From an uncultured Verrucomicrobiales bacterium (GTDB taxonomy: Bacteria; Verrucomicrobiota; Verrucomicrobiia; Limisphaerales; JACDHS01): DNA of 17,590 nucleotides. The notes under the pieces are model-generated. The model was not told the origin of the DNA, made no database searches, and worked only from the letters and a program-made list of their open reading frames with translations. Of the stretch, positions 6,507-14,357 are shown one piece after another. The stretch is from NCBI GenBank assembly GCA_937983475.1, contig CALJZV010000579.1, positions 1 to 17,590 on the forward strand, given 5' to 3'. Every line of letters begins with the position of its first letter. The stretch's first letter is position 1. The position numbers and the translations under genes are program-made.

Positions 6507-6974
6507 TCAGCCTTCAGCCTGTTGTTTCTCCAACAGCTTGTCGATTGTCTTGTCCAGAATCGCGCGGTACCCTTGGACGTCCGTGCAGCCCGCATCAGGA
6601 CGGCCCTTCACCTCAAAGAGCCAACCGGTGTGATACGGGTCTTCGCCAATGAGGGCAAGGTTCCCCGACAGTGCCGGATTGATCCCGGAAAATACACCCT
6701 CGGCAATGGAGAAAATGTCCGAGATGGCCTTGAAGCCCTCAAGCCAGCCGACGACTTGTCCCAGGTTCACCGTCGCGCCGGGTTCAATGTCAAACCCATG
6801 GTCCACCATATCCCCTAGCATGCGGGTGGCAAACTTGGTCAGGCCGATACGGCACAGGCCGTTGCTGGTTGTGGAAACCCAATAATGCGAACGACTATAA
6901 AGATGAGTTTCCGGCAAATGCGTCACAAAGTTCGAGCGCTTGTAAAAAATAGTTTTGGGCCTGTTGCTGTCCAT
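6507..6974 (-). CDS. GcvH-like lipoyl-domain protein
   Basis: This 155-residue protein (from the ATG at 6974) resembles glycine cleavage H protein. HYWVSTT..GLCRIGLTKFA matches the H protein N-terminal strands, and LEGFKAISDIF matches the lipoylation site ESVKxxSDIY, giving Lys82 as the probable lipoyl lysine. GINPAL and DPYHTGWLFEVKG correspond to the conserved NPxLxNxxPYxxGWxxKI region. The frame extends upstream to a TTG at 7022, but that adds 16 residues not seen in the family. It is distinct from the canonical gcvH at 13674 and much diverged. It is the first gene of a two-gene unit with the COG0523 GTPase. A dedicated role other than glycine cleavage is likely but unknown. No ribosome binding site is evident. 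Confidence 0.8.
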   Translation of the reverse strand: MDSNRPKTIFYKRSNFVTHLPETHLYSRSHYWVSTTSNGLCRIGLTKFATRMLGDMVDHGFDIEPGATVNLGQVVGWLEGFKAISDIFSIAEGVFSGINPALSGNLALIGEDPYHTGWLFEVKGRPDAGCTDVQGYRAILDKTIDKLLEKQQAEG

Positions 6975-7084
6975 CGCTTGCCGGAGGGTATCGGGCCGAA
7001 ATTCCGGTTGGCAAGCCCGCAAGAAACCCTCGGTTCATTTATCCTTAAGTTGCGCTTCCTTCCGGTCCTGATTAGCGTCGGGCC

Positions 7085-8695
7085 ATGCGCGCATTCATTC
7101 GGACGGCGTTTTTTATTTTCTCATGGGCCTGCGTCACAGTAACGGCAATCGCCTATTCCCTGGAGGAGCAACCGCTCTATGAATACCGGAAGGACCATGA
7201 CCGGTTCGGCCTGGGAAAATTTTACATGGGCCGTGAAATCGCGCACTACATGAGCCACCAGGGCGCCGCGTGGCTGGAGCGGTCCGAGCGTGAAACCGAG
7301 GAAAACACCCGATTGTTGGTGGACTTGCTCAAATTAAAGCCGGGCGAAACCGTCGCCGATGTCGGCGCGGGAACCGGTTACATCAGCCGCCAGCTTGCTG
7401 GAAAAGTTGGCCCGTCGGGCAAAGTTTATGCCGTGGAAATTCAGCAGGAGATGCTCGACATCCTGATGGCAAAAAACAATGAGGCTGGCATCACCAACAT
7501 TATGCCAATTCTAGGAAACACTTCGGACCCGAAACTGCCGCCTCAATCCGTGGACACCATCCTGATGGTGGATGTTTACCACGAATTCGACCAACCGTTT
7601 GAAATGATCCGCGCCATGCTGCGCGCCTTGAAACCCGGAGGCCGCATCGTGTTTGTCGAATATCGCGCCGAGGATCCTTCGGTGCCCATAAAGGCCGTCC
7701 ACAAAATGGCCGAGGCGCAGGTGCGCAAGGAATGTGCCGTTCATCCCTTGGAATGGGTGGAAACACTCGATGACCTTCCCCGCCAACACTTGATCGTATT
7801 CAAAAAAAACGTCGACGCCGAACCTCAACTTGCCGCCAGGAAATTCTCAATTCACCAGTCTGACAATGCCATCGTGATTCGTTTTCCCGATGGGCGACCG
7901 GTTCTGCGTTATGCACTGAGGCAAAGCGAATCGTCACCGTTGACTGTTCCCAGCGCCTGTTATTTTCATCCCTTGGCGACTCCAGGCGGAATTGTCATGA
8001 CTGACGTTGCTCCCGCGGATCACCGGCATCACCGCGGTATATTTTTTGCATGGCTGGAAATGCATGGCCAAAAGAGCGCCGATTTTTGGGGCTGGGGCAA
8101 ACACGCGCCGGCAACCAACCGCGTCATTGTCAACAGGAAGACGGATAGGCTTGTCGCCAACGCATCCGGCGCCAGATTCCGGGCGGAAAATGTTTGGCTT
8201 GCGGAGAATACCCTGGTGCTTTCCGAACGCCTTTCTGCTTCGGTTCACCAGGAGGAACAGGCCAGCATATTGAATTTAACCTATACCCTGAAGCCGAGCT
8301 TTGACCTGACGCTCCCTCAGTGGGCTTTCAGTGGATTTTGCGTTCGCTCTCGACTCGAGGGCACTTTGGAGGCCACCGGGCCTGAGGGAGCAGTCGGACT
8401 GGGCGATCCGCATCATTTGAAGCCCGAAAGCAACTGGGCCGAACAGCGCTGGTACGGTTACGCCTTCCGATTCAACGACGGCTTCAAAGCGGGGCTCGCG
8501 GTGATCAATCACCCGAACAACCCACCCACCACTTGGCATAATTCCCGCAAGATCCGCATGCTCAATCCCTGCGTCGTTGCTCCGGGGGCATTGAAACTGA
8601 AAGCCCATAAGCCAGTGACGCTTCGTTACCGAGTGGTTGCGTGTGACGGGGAAATTTCCAAGGATTTGCTGAACCGGCTTTCGAAGGATTGGTGA
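7085..8695 (+). CDS. Exported SAM-methyltransferase fused to a DUF6807 (PmoA-like) domain
   Basis: This 536-residue protein joins two domains in one continuous frame. Residues 1-23 form a signal peptide (hydrophobic core FFIFSWACVTVTAIA). Residues about 60-240 are a class I SAM-dependent methyltransferase with motif I DVGAGTG (92-98), acidic motif II in VYAVEI (Glu118), DVYHEF (163-168) and LKPGGRIVFVEYR (182-194). Residues about 255-530 match DUF6807, annotated in databases as 'PmoA family', with FHPLATPGG, the His-rich block PADHRHHRGIFFAW (310-323) and later NHPNNPPTTWHNS. DUF6807 proteins are typical secreted proteins of Planctomycetes and Verrucomicrobia near sugar-degradation genes. The name does not imply methane oxidation. 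Substrates are unknown. It is divergent from the GcvH-like gene and convergent with rlmN, ten bases away. Confidence 0.85.
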   Translation: MRAFIRTAFFIFSWACVTVTAIAYSLEEQPLYEYRKDHDRFGLGKFYMGREIAHYMSHQGAAWLERSERETEENTRLLVDLLKLKPGETVADVGAGTGYISRQLAGKVGPSGKVYAVEIQQEMLDILMAKNNEAGITNIMPILGNTSDPKLPPQSVDTILMVDVYHEFDQPFEMIRAMLRALKPGGRIVFVEYRAEDPSVPIKAVHKMAEAQVRKECAVHPLEWVETLDDLPRQHLIVFKKNVDAEPQLAARKFSIHQSDNAIVIRFPDGRPVLRYALRQSESSPLTVPSACYFHPLATPGGIVMTDVAPADHRHHRGIFFAWLEMHGQKSADFWGWGKHAPATNRVIVNRKTDRLVANASGARFRAENVWLAENTLVLSERLSASVHQEEQASILNLTYTLKPSFDLTLPQWAFSGFCVRSRLEGTLEATGPEGAVGLGDPHHLKPESNWAEQRWYGYAFRFNDGFKAGLAVINHPNNPPTTWHNSRKIRMLNPCVVAPGALKLKAHKPVTLRYRVVACDGEISKDLLNRLSKDW

Positions 8696-8705
8696 ATGAA
8701 TTCCA

Positions 8706-9848
8706 TCAAGCAGCCAAATCCTGCGCCCGCAACTCACGCTCGGTTTTGAGGCGCAATTGGCCGCAGGCTGCATCAATGTCGTGCCCCTTCTCCCGCCGCA
8801 GCGTTGCCGTGATGTTGAACCGTTGAAGCGATTCCAAAAATGTTTCCTGAACATCCTCGCTCGGGCGCTCCCATGGGAGCCCCTCGACTTTGTTGTAAGG
8901 AATGAGATTGACCTTGGCATGAAGGCGGCGAGCCAGTTCGGCCAGCGGCTTTGTCTGATCTGTGGAATCATTGACGCCCGCGATCAGAATGTACTCGAGT
9001 GTGATCATCCGGCCTTTTTTTTCCTGATAATACTCGCAGGCGGCCGTGAGTTCCCTCAGTGGATATTTTTTATTCACTGGCATGATTTTGGACCGCACCT
9101 CATCCGTGGCGCCATGCAGGGAAATGGCCAGGCGGAATTGAAGCGGCTCATCGGCCAATCTGCGGATTTGCGGAGCCAGGCCACTGGTGGAAATGGTGAT
9201 TTTGCGCGCGCCGATGCCACCGCCCCAAGGTGCGTTGAGTATTTTCAGCGCCTTGAGCAGGTTTTCATAATTCGCCAAGGGCTCGCCCATGCCCATGATC
9301 ACCAGATTGTTGACGATGCGGTTGCCGGTTGGCGCACCAGGAGGCGCAGGATCGATCATGGATGCGGCTTCTCCCGCGCCGGTGGTCGCTGCCCATCGCT
9401 CCACAGCCAGCACTTGCTCCACAATTTCCTCCGGGCGGAGATTGCGTTTCCAACCCTCCAGTCCGCTGGCGCAAAACCGGCAACCGTAAGCGCACCCGAC
9501 CTGTGTGGACACGCACAAGGTGTGCCGGTCGCTGGCTTCACCGTAAAGCGCGGGGTTTGCAGGAATTAAAACACTCTCGACGAAGGAGCCGTCACTGAGT
9601 TTCCAGAGGAATTTTTGCGTGGTATCGCGCGCGCCTTGCTTGCGTGCCAATTCCAGCGGTTGAAGGGTGTAAAAATCTCTTAATTTTTCCCGAAGAGCCT
9701 TGGGCAGATTGCTCAATTCGTCCCATGACTGGGCTCGCCGTTTGTACAGCCAATCGGTCAACTGGGTGACGCGATAGGCTGGCTCTCCCCATTGGGCAAA
9801 TTGCCTTTGAAGCTCATCCAGCAGCAAGGATTTGATATCCGGGTTCAT
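8706..9848 (-). CDS. rlmN: 23S rRNA (adenine-2503-C2)/tRNA methyltransferase RlmN, radical SAM
   Basis: This 380-residue enzyme methylates C2 of A2503 in 23S rRNA and, in many bacteria, A37 of some tRNAs. The radical-SAM cluster motif CxxxCxxC is at residues 119, 123 and 126 in QVGCAYGCRFCASG. GMGEPLANY and ISLHGATDEVR are further SAM-binding blocks, and the mechanistic cysteine is Cys362 in HDIDAACGQL. HDIDAACGQL and the overall layout fit RlmN, and Cfr is less likely. The ATG at 9848 is preferred to the TTG at 9857. Compared with E. coli RlmN there is an extra, Pro-rich stretch of about 15 residues before NNLVIMGMGEP. The gene stands alone, convergent with the methyltransferase fusion and divergent from the beta-propeller gene. 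Confidence 0.96.
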   Translation of the reverse strand: MNPDIKSLLLDELQRQFAQWGEPAYRVTQLTDWLYKRRAQSWDELSNLPKALREKLRDFYTLQPLELARKQGARDTTQKFLWKLSDGSFVESVLIPANPALYGEASDRHTLCVSTQVGCAYGCRFCASGLEGWKRNLRPEEIVEQVLAVERWAATTGAGEAASMIDPAPPGAPTGNRIVNNLVIMGMGEPLANYENLLKALKILNAPWGGGIGARKITISTSGLAPQIRRLADEPLQFRLAISLHGATDEVRSKIMPVNKKYPLRELTAACEYYQEKKGRMITLEYILIAGVNDSTDQTKPLAELARRLHAKVNLIPYNKVEGLPWERPSEDVQETFLESLQRFNITATLRREKGHDIDAACGQLRLKTERELRAQDLAA

Positions 9849-9967
9849 CAATTTCAATGGGAATTAACATCGGTTAAAGCTCGCGCAACATCAAGCCAAG
9901 CGTCACCCGGCCTTGTTCCCTGGTCTTGCCACAAAGTGAATCTGAGGGCAATGTAACCGCCAATTCT

Positions 9968-11251
9968 ATGACTTGCTTTCTACCGCTTGTTTCCCGCGAA
10001 TGCGGATTTGCAATCGCCACGGTTTTGCTGGCCTCGTTTCTGCCGTGTTCCGGCGCCGATTGGCCCCAATATCGCGGCCCTGAACACGATGGTTCCACGC
10101 CGGAAAAAATCGCCACTGGCTGGCCACAGGAAGGCCCCAAAACCGTGTGGCGCGCGCCTTTGAGCGACAGCTTTGGATCCTTCGCCATCAGCCAGAACAA
10201 GGCGTATTGTTTTATTCAACGCAAAGTGGACGGCCAGGACCGAGAGGTGGCCATCGCGCTGGATGCCCAAACCGGCAAGGAGATGTGGGCTGTGCCTCTG
10301 GGCGAGGCCACCTATGATAAAATGGGGGGGGACGGCCCGCGATCCACGCCCACGATCTACCGCAACCGCATCTATTTCCTGGGCGCTTATCAGGTGTTGA
10401 GTTGCCTGGATGCCACCAGCGGAAAGCTCGTTTGGCAGAAGGACCTGGTCAAGGAATTCAATGGCAATGTCATCCGGTGGAACCATGCGGCCTCGCCTGT
10501 CATTGATGGCAATTTGATCTTTGTGAACGCTGGCGGACCCGGTCAGGCACTGCTCGCCTTTCACAAAGCCGATGGCAAATTAGCATGGAAAGGTGAAGAC
10601 GACCTGCCAACCCATGCGTCCCCGGTTCCCGGAACAATCCATGGCCAACGGCAAATTATATTTTTTACCCAGCAAGGGTTGGTTTCCGTCCGGCCTGATA
10701 ATGGAAAAGTCTTATGGCGGCAGCCGTTCCCATTCAAAACGTCCACCGCCAGCAATCCCATCGTCTGGGAGGACATTGTGTATTGTTCGGCCGGATATGG
10801 CGTTGGCGGCGGCGCTTACCGGGTTGTGAAGACCGGCACTGGATTTTCAACCAAGGAACTCTGGCGACACGAGGACAACACCATCAACCACTGGACCACT
10901 CCAGTTTGCAAGGACGGTTACCTTTACGGCATCTATGGGTTCAAGGAATACGGAAAAGCCCCGCTCAAGTGCATCGAGATCGCCACGGGTAAGGAAGTCT
11001 GGTCCGAGCCGGGTTTTGGTTCCGGTGGCGCCACCATTCTCGTCGGCGGAAGCCACGTCCTGGTGCAGGGCGACCGCGGACCGCTGGTGCTGGTGGAGGC
11101 GACGCCGAAGGGCTACAAGGAAGCAGCCCGGTGCCAACCGCTGGGCGGCAAGTGCTGGACCATGCCGGTGGTCAGCAACGGCCGCATCTACGCGCGCAAC
11201 ACTAAGGAAGGCATTTGCCTGGACGTTTCGCTGAAGGTTTCGGCCCGTTGA
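9968..11251 (+). CDS. Secreted PQQ-like beta-propeller repeat protein
   Basis: This 427-residue protein has a signal peptide (residues about 1-28, ending near CSGA) and then DWPQYRGPEHDGSTPE, the usual opening of secreted PQQ-like propeller proteins in Planctomycetes and Verrucomicrobia. Blade motifs of the form [L/I]DxxTGKxxW recur: ALDAQTGKEMW, CLDATSGKLVW, AFHKADGKLAW, VRPDNGKVLW and CIEIATGKEVW. The fold is shared by BamB and PQQ dehydrogenases, but the catalytic residues of a dehydrogenase are not recognised, so the role (scaffold, binding or redox) is open. The frame is open from a TTG at 9926, but the ATG at 9968 gives a proper signal peptide. FLPC near the cleavage site does not fit a lipobox. 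It is divergent from rlmN across 119 bases. Confidence 0.85.
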   Translation: MTCFLPLVSRECGFAIATVLLASFLPCSGADWPQYRGPEHDGSTPEKIATGWPQEGPKTVWRAPLSDSFGSFAISQNKAYCFIQRKVDGQDREVAIALDAQTGKEMWAVPLGEATYDKMGGDGPRSTPTIYRNRIYFLGAYQVLSCLDATSGKLVWQKDLVKEFNGNVIRWNHAASPVIDGNLIFVNAGGPGQALLAFHKADGKLAWKGEDDLPTHASPVPGTIHGQRQIIFFTQQGLVSVRPDNGKVLWRQPFPFKTSTASNPIVWEDIVYCSAGYGVGGGAYRVVKTGTGFSTKELWRHEDNTINHWTTPVCKDGYLYGIYGFKEYGKAPLKCIEIATGKEVWSEPGFGSGGATILVGGSHVLVQGDRGPLVLVEATPKGYKEAARCQPLGGKCWTMPVVSNGRIYARNTKEGICLDVSLKVSAR

Positions 11252-11326
11252 TTCAACTTTTTATTTACTCAACACTCGACACCTGCGGGTGATATCTTTT
11301 TACTTTGCCGCTACATTTTACCGCTT

Positions 11327-12043
11327 ATGGCCAAGATCATCGCTGAAATGGAAATTGAAACGGCCACCATGGAGTTGCCGGACACCAAAACCATCCGCCT
11401 CAAATGGCCTGAAGGCTATGACGTGGAGTTCAAAACCGGCCAGTTCATCACCGTTTACTGGCCTGATACGACCACCTACAAGCGCGCCTACTCGCTTTCC
11501 TCCTGCGCCTTGGACAAAGGCTTTTACGAAGTGACCGTCAAGCGCGACGGAAAAATGGGCACGCGCATCGTGGATTGGGCCAAGGTGGGAGACAAGTTGT
11601 TCGTCATTCCGCCAACCGGTCGCTTTCTCCCCGTCTATGAGGAAAACAAGCACCTCATTTGCATCGCTGGCGGCTCGGGTGTGACGCCTTTCAGGGGCTT
11701 TGTCCGCGAGGCAACCCGCCGGCAATTAAAGACACGCATCACCATTCTTTACAGTGTGCGCACCACCGCGGACATCATCTTCAACGCGGAGTTTCGCCAA
11801 TTGGAGCAGGAAAATCCGTATTTCCAGTTTCACGTCACCTGCACCCGGTTGGGCGCGGAGGATCCTTGGCCAGGACGGCGAGGGCGCATCAACGCTGACT
11901 GGGTGCGCGAGCACATCTGCGACTTGCCCAACACTGTATTTTACGCCTGCGGCCCCAACGATCTGGTCGAAGCCACCGAATCCCTTGTGCTGAATGAACT
12001 ACAGGTTCCAAAGGAGCAGATGAAGACGGAGAAGTGGGGTTGA
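11327..12043 (+). CDS. Ferredoxin-NADP reductase-like FAD/NAD(P) oxidoreductase
   Basis: This 238-residue protein has the two-domain layout of the ferredoxin-NADP reductase superfamily. An FAD-binding barrel carries KRAYSLSS (52-59, the RxYS motif that holds flavin), and an NAD(P)-binding domain carries AGGSGVTPFRGFVRE (114-128) and FYACGP (205-210). There is no attached [2Fe-2S] ferredoxin domain, so its electron partner is a separate protein. The thioredoxin-like ferredoxin at 4247 is one untested candidate. It is the first gene of a same-strand run with DUF3088, gcvT and gcvH, with a 54-base gap to the next gene. The start at 11327 (MAKIIAEMEI) fits the barrel beginning. Confidence 0.88.
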   Translation: MAKIIAEMEIETATMELPDTKTIRLKWPEGYDVEFKTGQFITVYWPDTTTYKRAYSLSSCALDKGFYEVTVKRDGKMGTRIVDWAKVGDKLFVIPPTGRFLPVYEENKHLICIAGGSGVTPFRGFVREATRRQLKTRITILYSVRTTADIIFNAEFRQLEQENPYFQFHVTCTRLGAEDPWPGRRGRINADWVREHICDLPNTVFYACGPNDLVEATESLVLNELQVPKEQMKTEKWG

Positions 12044-12097
12044 TTCAGCCGTTTCATTTCCCTGCAACCAAAAACGCCACTACCCCGAAACAACGAT

Positions 12098-12445
12098 ATG
12101 AGCCGCGACACGTTATTTCTTCTCAAGGGCGATTTCCTCGACAAGGGCGAAGGCCCTTTTTATTGCCCTGAATGTGCCCAGCTACAGGGCGTGCTGAGCT
12201 TTTATCCCAAGCTCAAGGAGCAGTTAAACATCCGCTATGTGGATTTTCCCCGACCCCGGCCTGAAATTGTTCAGGAACTGGGCGAAGCCAACCAAGGATG
12301 CCCAACATTGGTTTTGGTATCCGCTAATGCCGGCACCCTGAGCGGTTTGAATGTCGGCGAACACAATGGCCGCAAATTTCTCAAGGGCGCTGCCGACATC
12401 GGCCAATATCTGGCCCGCGCGTATCAAGTCGGCGCGCCACATTGA
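12098..12445 (+). CDS. DUF3088 family protein (thioredoxin-like)
   Basis: This 115-residue protein starts DTLFLLKGDF and contains FYCPECAQLQGVLSFYP (21-37) and VDFPRPRPEIV (49-59), which match the DUF3088 family as I remember it. The CxxC at 23-26 in a thioredoxin-like position suggests a redox or metal-binding role, but no function is established. The family is cytoplasmic, and no signal peptide is seen. It ends three bases before the gcvT ATG, so the two are surely co-transcribed and probably coupled in translation. A link to one-carbon or thiol chemistry is only suggested by that position. Confidence 0.78.
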   Translation: MSRDTLFLLKGDFLDKGEGPFYCPECAQLQGVLSFYPKLKEQLNIRYVDFPRPRPEIVQELGEANQGCPTLVLVSANAGTLSGLNVGEHNGRKFLKGAADIGQYLARAYQVGAPH

Positions 12446-12448
12446 TTC

Positions 12449-13588
12449 ATGCTCAAACGCACCGCTTTATTTTCTGCACACCAAAAGCTTGGCGCCCGCC
12501 TGGTGGATTTCGGCGGATGGGAAATGCCCGTCCAGTACTCCAGCATCGTAGAGGAACATTTGGCGGTGCGGCAGGCAGCGGGCATCTTCGACATCTCCCA
12601 CATGGGAGAACTGACGGTCAGCGGTCCGGCAGCCTGCGACTTCCTCAATCATGTCCTGACCAACGACGTGTCCAAGCTCGCCGAGGGACAGGGCCATTAC
12701 ACCCTGCTCTGCAACGAGCGCGGCGGCGTTGTGGACGACCTCTATGTGTTTCGACTCTCCGAGGAGGTTTATTTGCTGGTGATCAATGCGTCTCGCATTG
12801 AGGCAGACGTCGCGTGGATGAAAAGCCAGGCCGGGGCTTTCCCACGTAAGGACCGTCTGATTGTCAACGACGCCTCGGAGAATTATTCAGCGGTAGCCGT
12901 GCAAGGCCCAAAGGTCACTGGGTTCATTGGCAACTGCCTCCAAGGCCAATCACAGTCGGGCGTTCGCGATGTCCACGTGACTGAGTTGAAGAAAAATGAA
13001 ATTGGCGTGTTCGAATTTCAAGGGGCCAATGTCTTTGCTTCACGGACGGGCTACACCAGCGAGGACGGGTTTGAAATAATCGGTCGGGCGGATTCAATCC
13101 AAACGCTTTGGGACGAGCTACTGGCGGCAGGCAAGCCCCACGGTTGCCTGCCATGCGGCCTGGGGGCTCGCGATACGTTGCGCACTGAGATGTGCTACCC
13201 CCTTTATGGGCATGAGCTCGACGAGGAAACGACGCCACTGGAGGCGGGCCTTGGGTTTTTCGTCGCCATGGACAAAAGCGAGTTCGTCGGAAAATCCGCC
13301 CTTGTGAAACAAAAGCAGGAAGGCATTCGAAAAAAACTGGTCGCTTTCACCATGACCGGCAAAACGCCCCCGCCCCGGCCCCATTACGACATTTGGAGCA
13401 CGGGAGAAGGCTACAGCAAAGTTGGGCAGGTGGTCAGCGGAACTCAAAGCCCATCGCTGAACCTTGGCATCGGCATGGGCTACGTCACTCCGGACCTGGC
13501 GAAACCCAAAACCGAGCTGTTCATCGACGTTCGGGGCCGCCGTTTTCCTGCCTTGGCAGTTTCTCGGCCAATTTACAAAAAATCCTGA
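12449..13588 (+). CDS. gcvT: Glycine cleavage system T protein (aminomethyltransferase)
   Basis: This 379-residue enzyme takes the aminomethyl group from lipoyl-H protein to tetrahydrofolate, releasing ammonia and forming methylene-THF. The N-terminus is typical: LFSAHQKLGARLVDFGGWEMPVQY, then GIFDISHMGEL (45-55). NERGGVVDDLYVF (89-101) holds the conserved Asp pair, one being the catalytic Asp. RTGYTSEDGFEI and GLGARDTLRTEM are further family blocks, and the C-terminal barrel ends near VRGRRFPALAVSRP. Length is near the family norm. It follows DUF3088 by three bases and precedes gcvH by 85. The P protein and lipoamide dehydrogenase are not in the window, so the system must be completed elsewhere. 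Confidence 0.97.
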   Translation: MLKRTALFSAHQKLGARLVDFGGWEMPVQYSSIVEEHLAVRQAAGIFDISHMGELTVSGPAACDFLNHVLTNDVSKLAEGQGHYTLLCNERGGVVDDLYVFRLSEEVYLLVINASRIEADVAWMKSQAGAFPRKDRLIVNDASENYSAVAVQGPKVTGFIGNCLQGQSQSGVRDVHVTELKKNEIGVFEFQGANVFASRTGYTSEDGFEIIGRADSIQTLWDELLAAGKPHGCLPCGLGARDTLRTEMCYPLYGHELDEETTPLEAGLGFFVAMDKSEFVGKSALVKQKQEGIRKKLVAFTMTGKTPPPRPHYDIWSTGEGYSKVGQVVSGTQSPSLNLGIGMGYVTPDLAKPKTELFIDVRGRRFPALAVSRPIYKKS

Positions 13589-13591
13589 CTG

Positions 13592-13630
13592 GCAGGAGCG
13601 CCGGAAAAAATAATTCTCCTGTATTTTTAT
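13592..13630 (+). terminator. Weak hairpin in the gcvT-gcvH gap
   Basis: CAGGAG (13593-13598) pairs with CTCCTG (13616-13621), extended by one G-U pair, and is followed by TATTTTTAT. The 17-base loop and short stem make it a poor terminator. It may attenuate or process the message between gcvT and gcvH. Confidence 0.3.
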
Positions 13631-13673
13631 CATTGCGGGTTTGCGTCAATCCTGTGAAATCCCCGGAATAATT

Positions 13674-14057
13674 ATGAGCAATGTTCCAACCGATTTAAAA
13701 TACGCCAAGTCGCATGAATGGGTGCGCATCACCGGCGACACCGCCGTGATCGGCATCACGGACCATGCCCAGCATGAATTAACCGATGTGGTTTTTGTCG
13801 AATTGCCCGCCGCGGGCCGTCAAGTCAAAGCGGGCGAAGCTTGCGCTGTGGTGGAATCCGTCAAAACCGCCAGCGACATTTACTCGCCGGTCGGCGGGGA
13901 GGTGGTGGAAACCAACAAGGCCGTCGCGGACAACCCGGCGCTCGTCAACACCGCCCCTTACGGCGACGGGTGGTTTTATAAAATTAAGCTCACCAATCCA
14001 TCTGACCTGGACGCGTTGCTGTCGCCCGAGGCATACTCCAAACAGATTGGCGGGTAA
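13674..14057 (+). CDS. gcvH: Glycine cleavage system H protein (lipoyl carrier)
   Basis: This 127-residue protein is the canonical H protein, which carries the aminomethyl group on lipoyl-lysine between the P, T and L proteins. KYAKSHEWVRI (9-19) is the family opening. AVVESVKTASDIYSPVGGEV (58-77) contains the lipoylation site, Lys64. NPALVNTAPYGDGWFYKIKL (about 86-105) is the conserved C-terminal block. The ATG at 13674 is chosen over an upstream in-frame start at 13641 because it gives the standard N-terminus and length. It follows gcvT on the same strand. It is a far better match to the family than the GcvH-like protein at 6507, so this is the working H protein. No T-tract follows the gene; the next signal is the promoter of the riboswitch operon. 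Confidence 0.97.
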   Translation: MSNVPTDLKYAKSHEWVRITGDTAVIGITDHAQHELTDVVFVELPAAGRQVKAGEACAVVESVKTASDIYSPVGGEVVETNKAVADNPALVNTAPYGDGWFYKIKLTNPSDLDALLSPEAYSKQIGG

Positions 14058-14073
14058 TGCCTCAAAAAATCCG

Positions 14074-14104
14074 TTGACAGAATCAAGCAACCAATCAATA
14101 TATC
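14074..14104 (+). promoter_or_regulatory. Probable promoter of the SAM-riboswitch operon
   Basis: TTGACA (14074-14079) is a perfect -35 consensus. The best -10 is TATATC (14099-14104, 19-base spacer) or CAATAT (14096-14101, 16-base spacer). Transcription would start at about 14108-14111, just before the riboswitch P1 stem. This 300-base gap (14058-14357) is entirely taken up by promoter, inverted repeat, riboswitch and terminator. Confidence 0.6.
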
Positions 14105-14107
14105 CGT

Positions 14108-14126
14108 ATTCGTTGATATAACGAAT
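14108..14126. repeat. Perfect inverted repeat at the predicted transcription start
   Basis: ATTCGTT (14108-14114) and AACGAAT (14120-14126) are perfect inverted repeats around GATAT. The site lies between the promoter -10 and the riboswitch. It could be a repressor operator or a 5' RNA stem. The last base is shared with the P1 stem, so the two RNA stems would abut. Confidence 0.5.
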
Positions 14127-14254
14127 CTCATTCAGAGTGGCGGAGGGACTGGCCCGAAGAAGCCACGGCAACCGGTTGAAGAAAATAGTGTTCTTCAATG
14201 ACCAGGTGCCAAATCCAGCCGGAAGATTGGAACCAACCTTCTGGAAAAATGAGA
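14126..14254 (+). promoter_or_regulatory. SAM-I (S-box) riboswitch aptamer
   Basis: The core GAGTGGCGGAGGGACTGGCC (14134-14153), then GAAGCCACGGCAACC and GGTGCCAAATCCAGCC, closely matches the SAM-I consensus. P1 is formed by TCTCATT (14126-14132) and AATGAGA (14248-14254), a perfect seven-pair stem. This RNA binds S-adenosylmethionine and normally turns off methionine, cysteine-to-homocysteine or SAM genes when SAM is plentiful. It precedes the threonine-synthase-like gene by about 100 bases. Confidence 0.96.
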
Positions 14255-14302
14255 AGAGAGCGCGATTTAAACACCTCTTCTCGAAATGAGAAGGGGTTTT
14301 TT
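14251..14302 (+). terminator. SAM-riboswitch expression platform: terminator with competing antiterminator
   Basis: The terminator is CCTCTTCTC (14274-14282) pairing with GAGAAGGGG (14288-14296; one G-U) around a five-base loop, followed by TTTTTT (14297-14302). The competing antiterminator is GAGAAGAG (14251-14258) pairing with CTCTTCTC (14275-14282). Its left arm overlaps the 3' side of aptamer P1 (14248-14254). SAM binding therefore holds P1, frees the terminator and stops transcription; without SAM the antiterminator forms and the operon is read. Confidence 0.92.
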
Positions 14303-14357
14303 ATTGCCCCGACAACATTGGCATCGATGAACGGTGCCGCATCGAGATAAACGAATT

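Noticed and set aside
8757..9569. A 270-residue forward frame opposite rlmN.
   Set aside because: It lies wholly antisense to a clearly recognised gene and has no coherent motifs.
9968..10060. Possible lipoprotein signal with Cys near the end of the beta-propeller signal peptide.
   Set aside because: The residues before Cys (Phe-Leu-Pro) do not fit a lipobox, so a normal signal peptidase I site is more likely.
14058..14357. tRNA or other RNA gene in the gap after gcvH.
   Set aside because: The conserved bases and stems match the SAM-I riboswitch throughout; no cloverleaf is formed.
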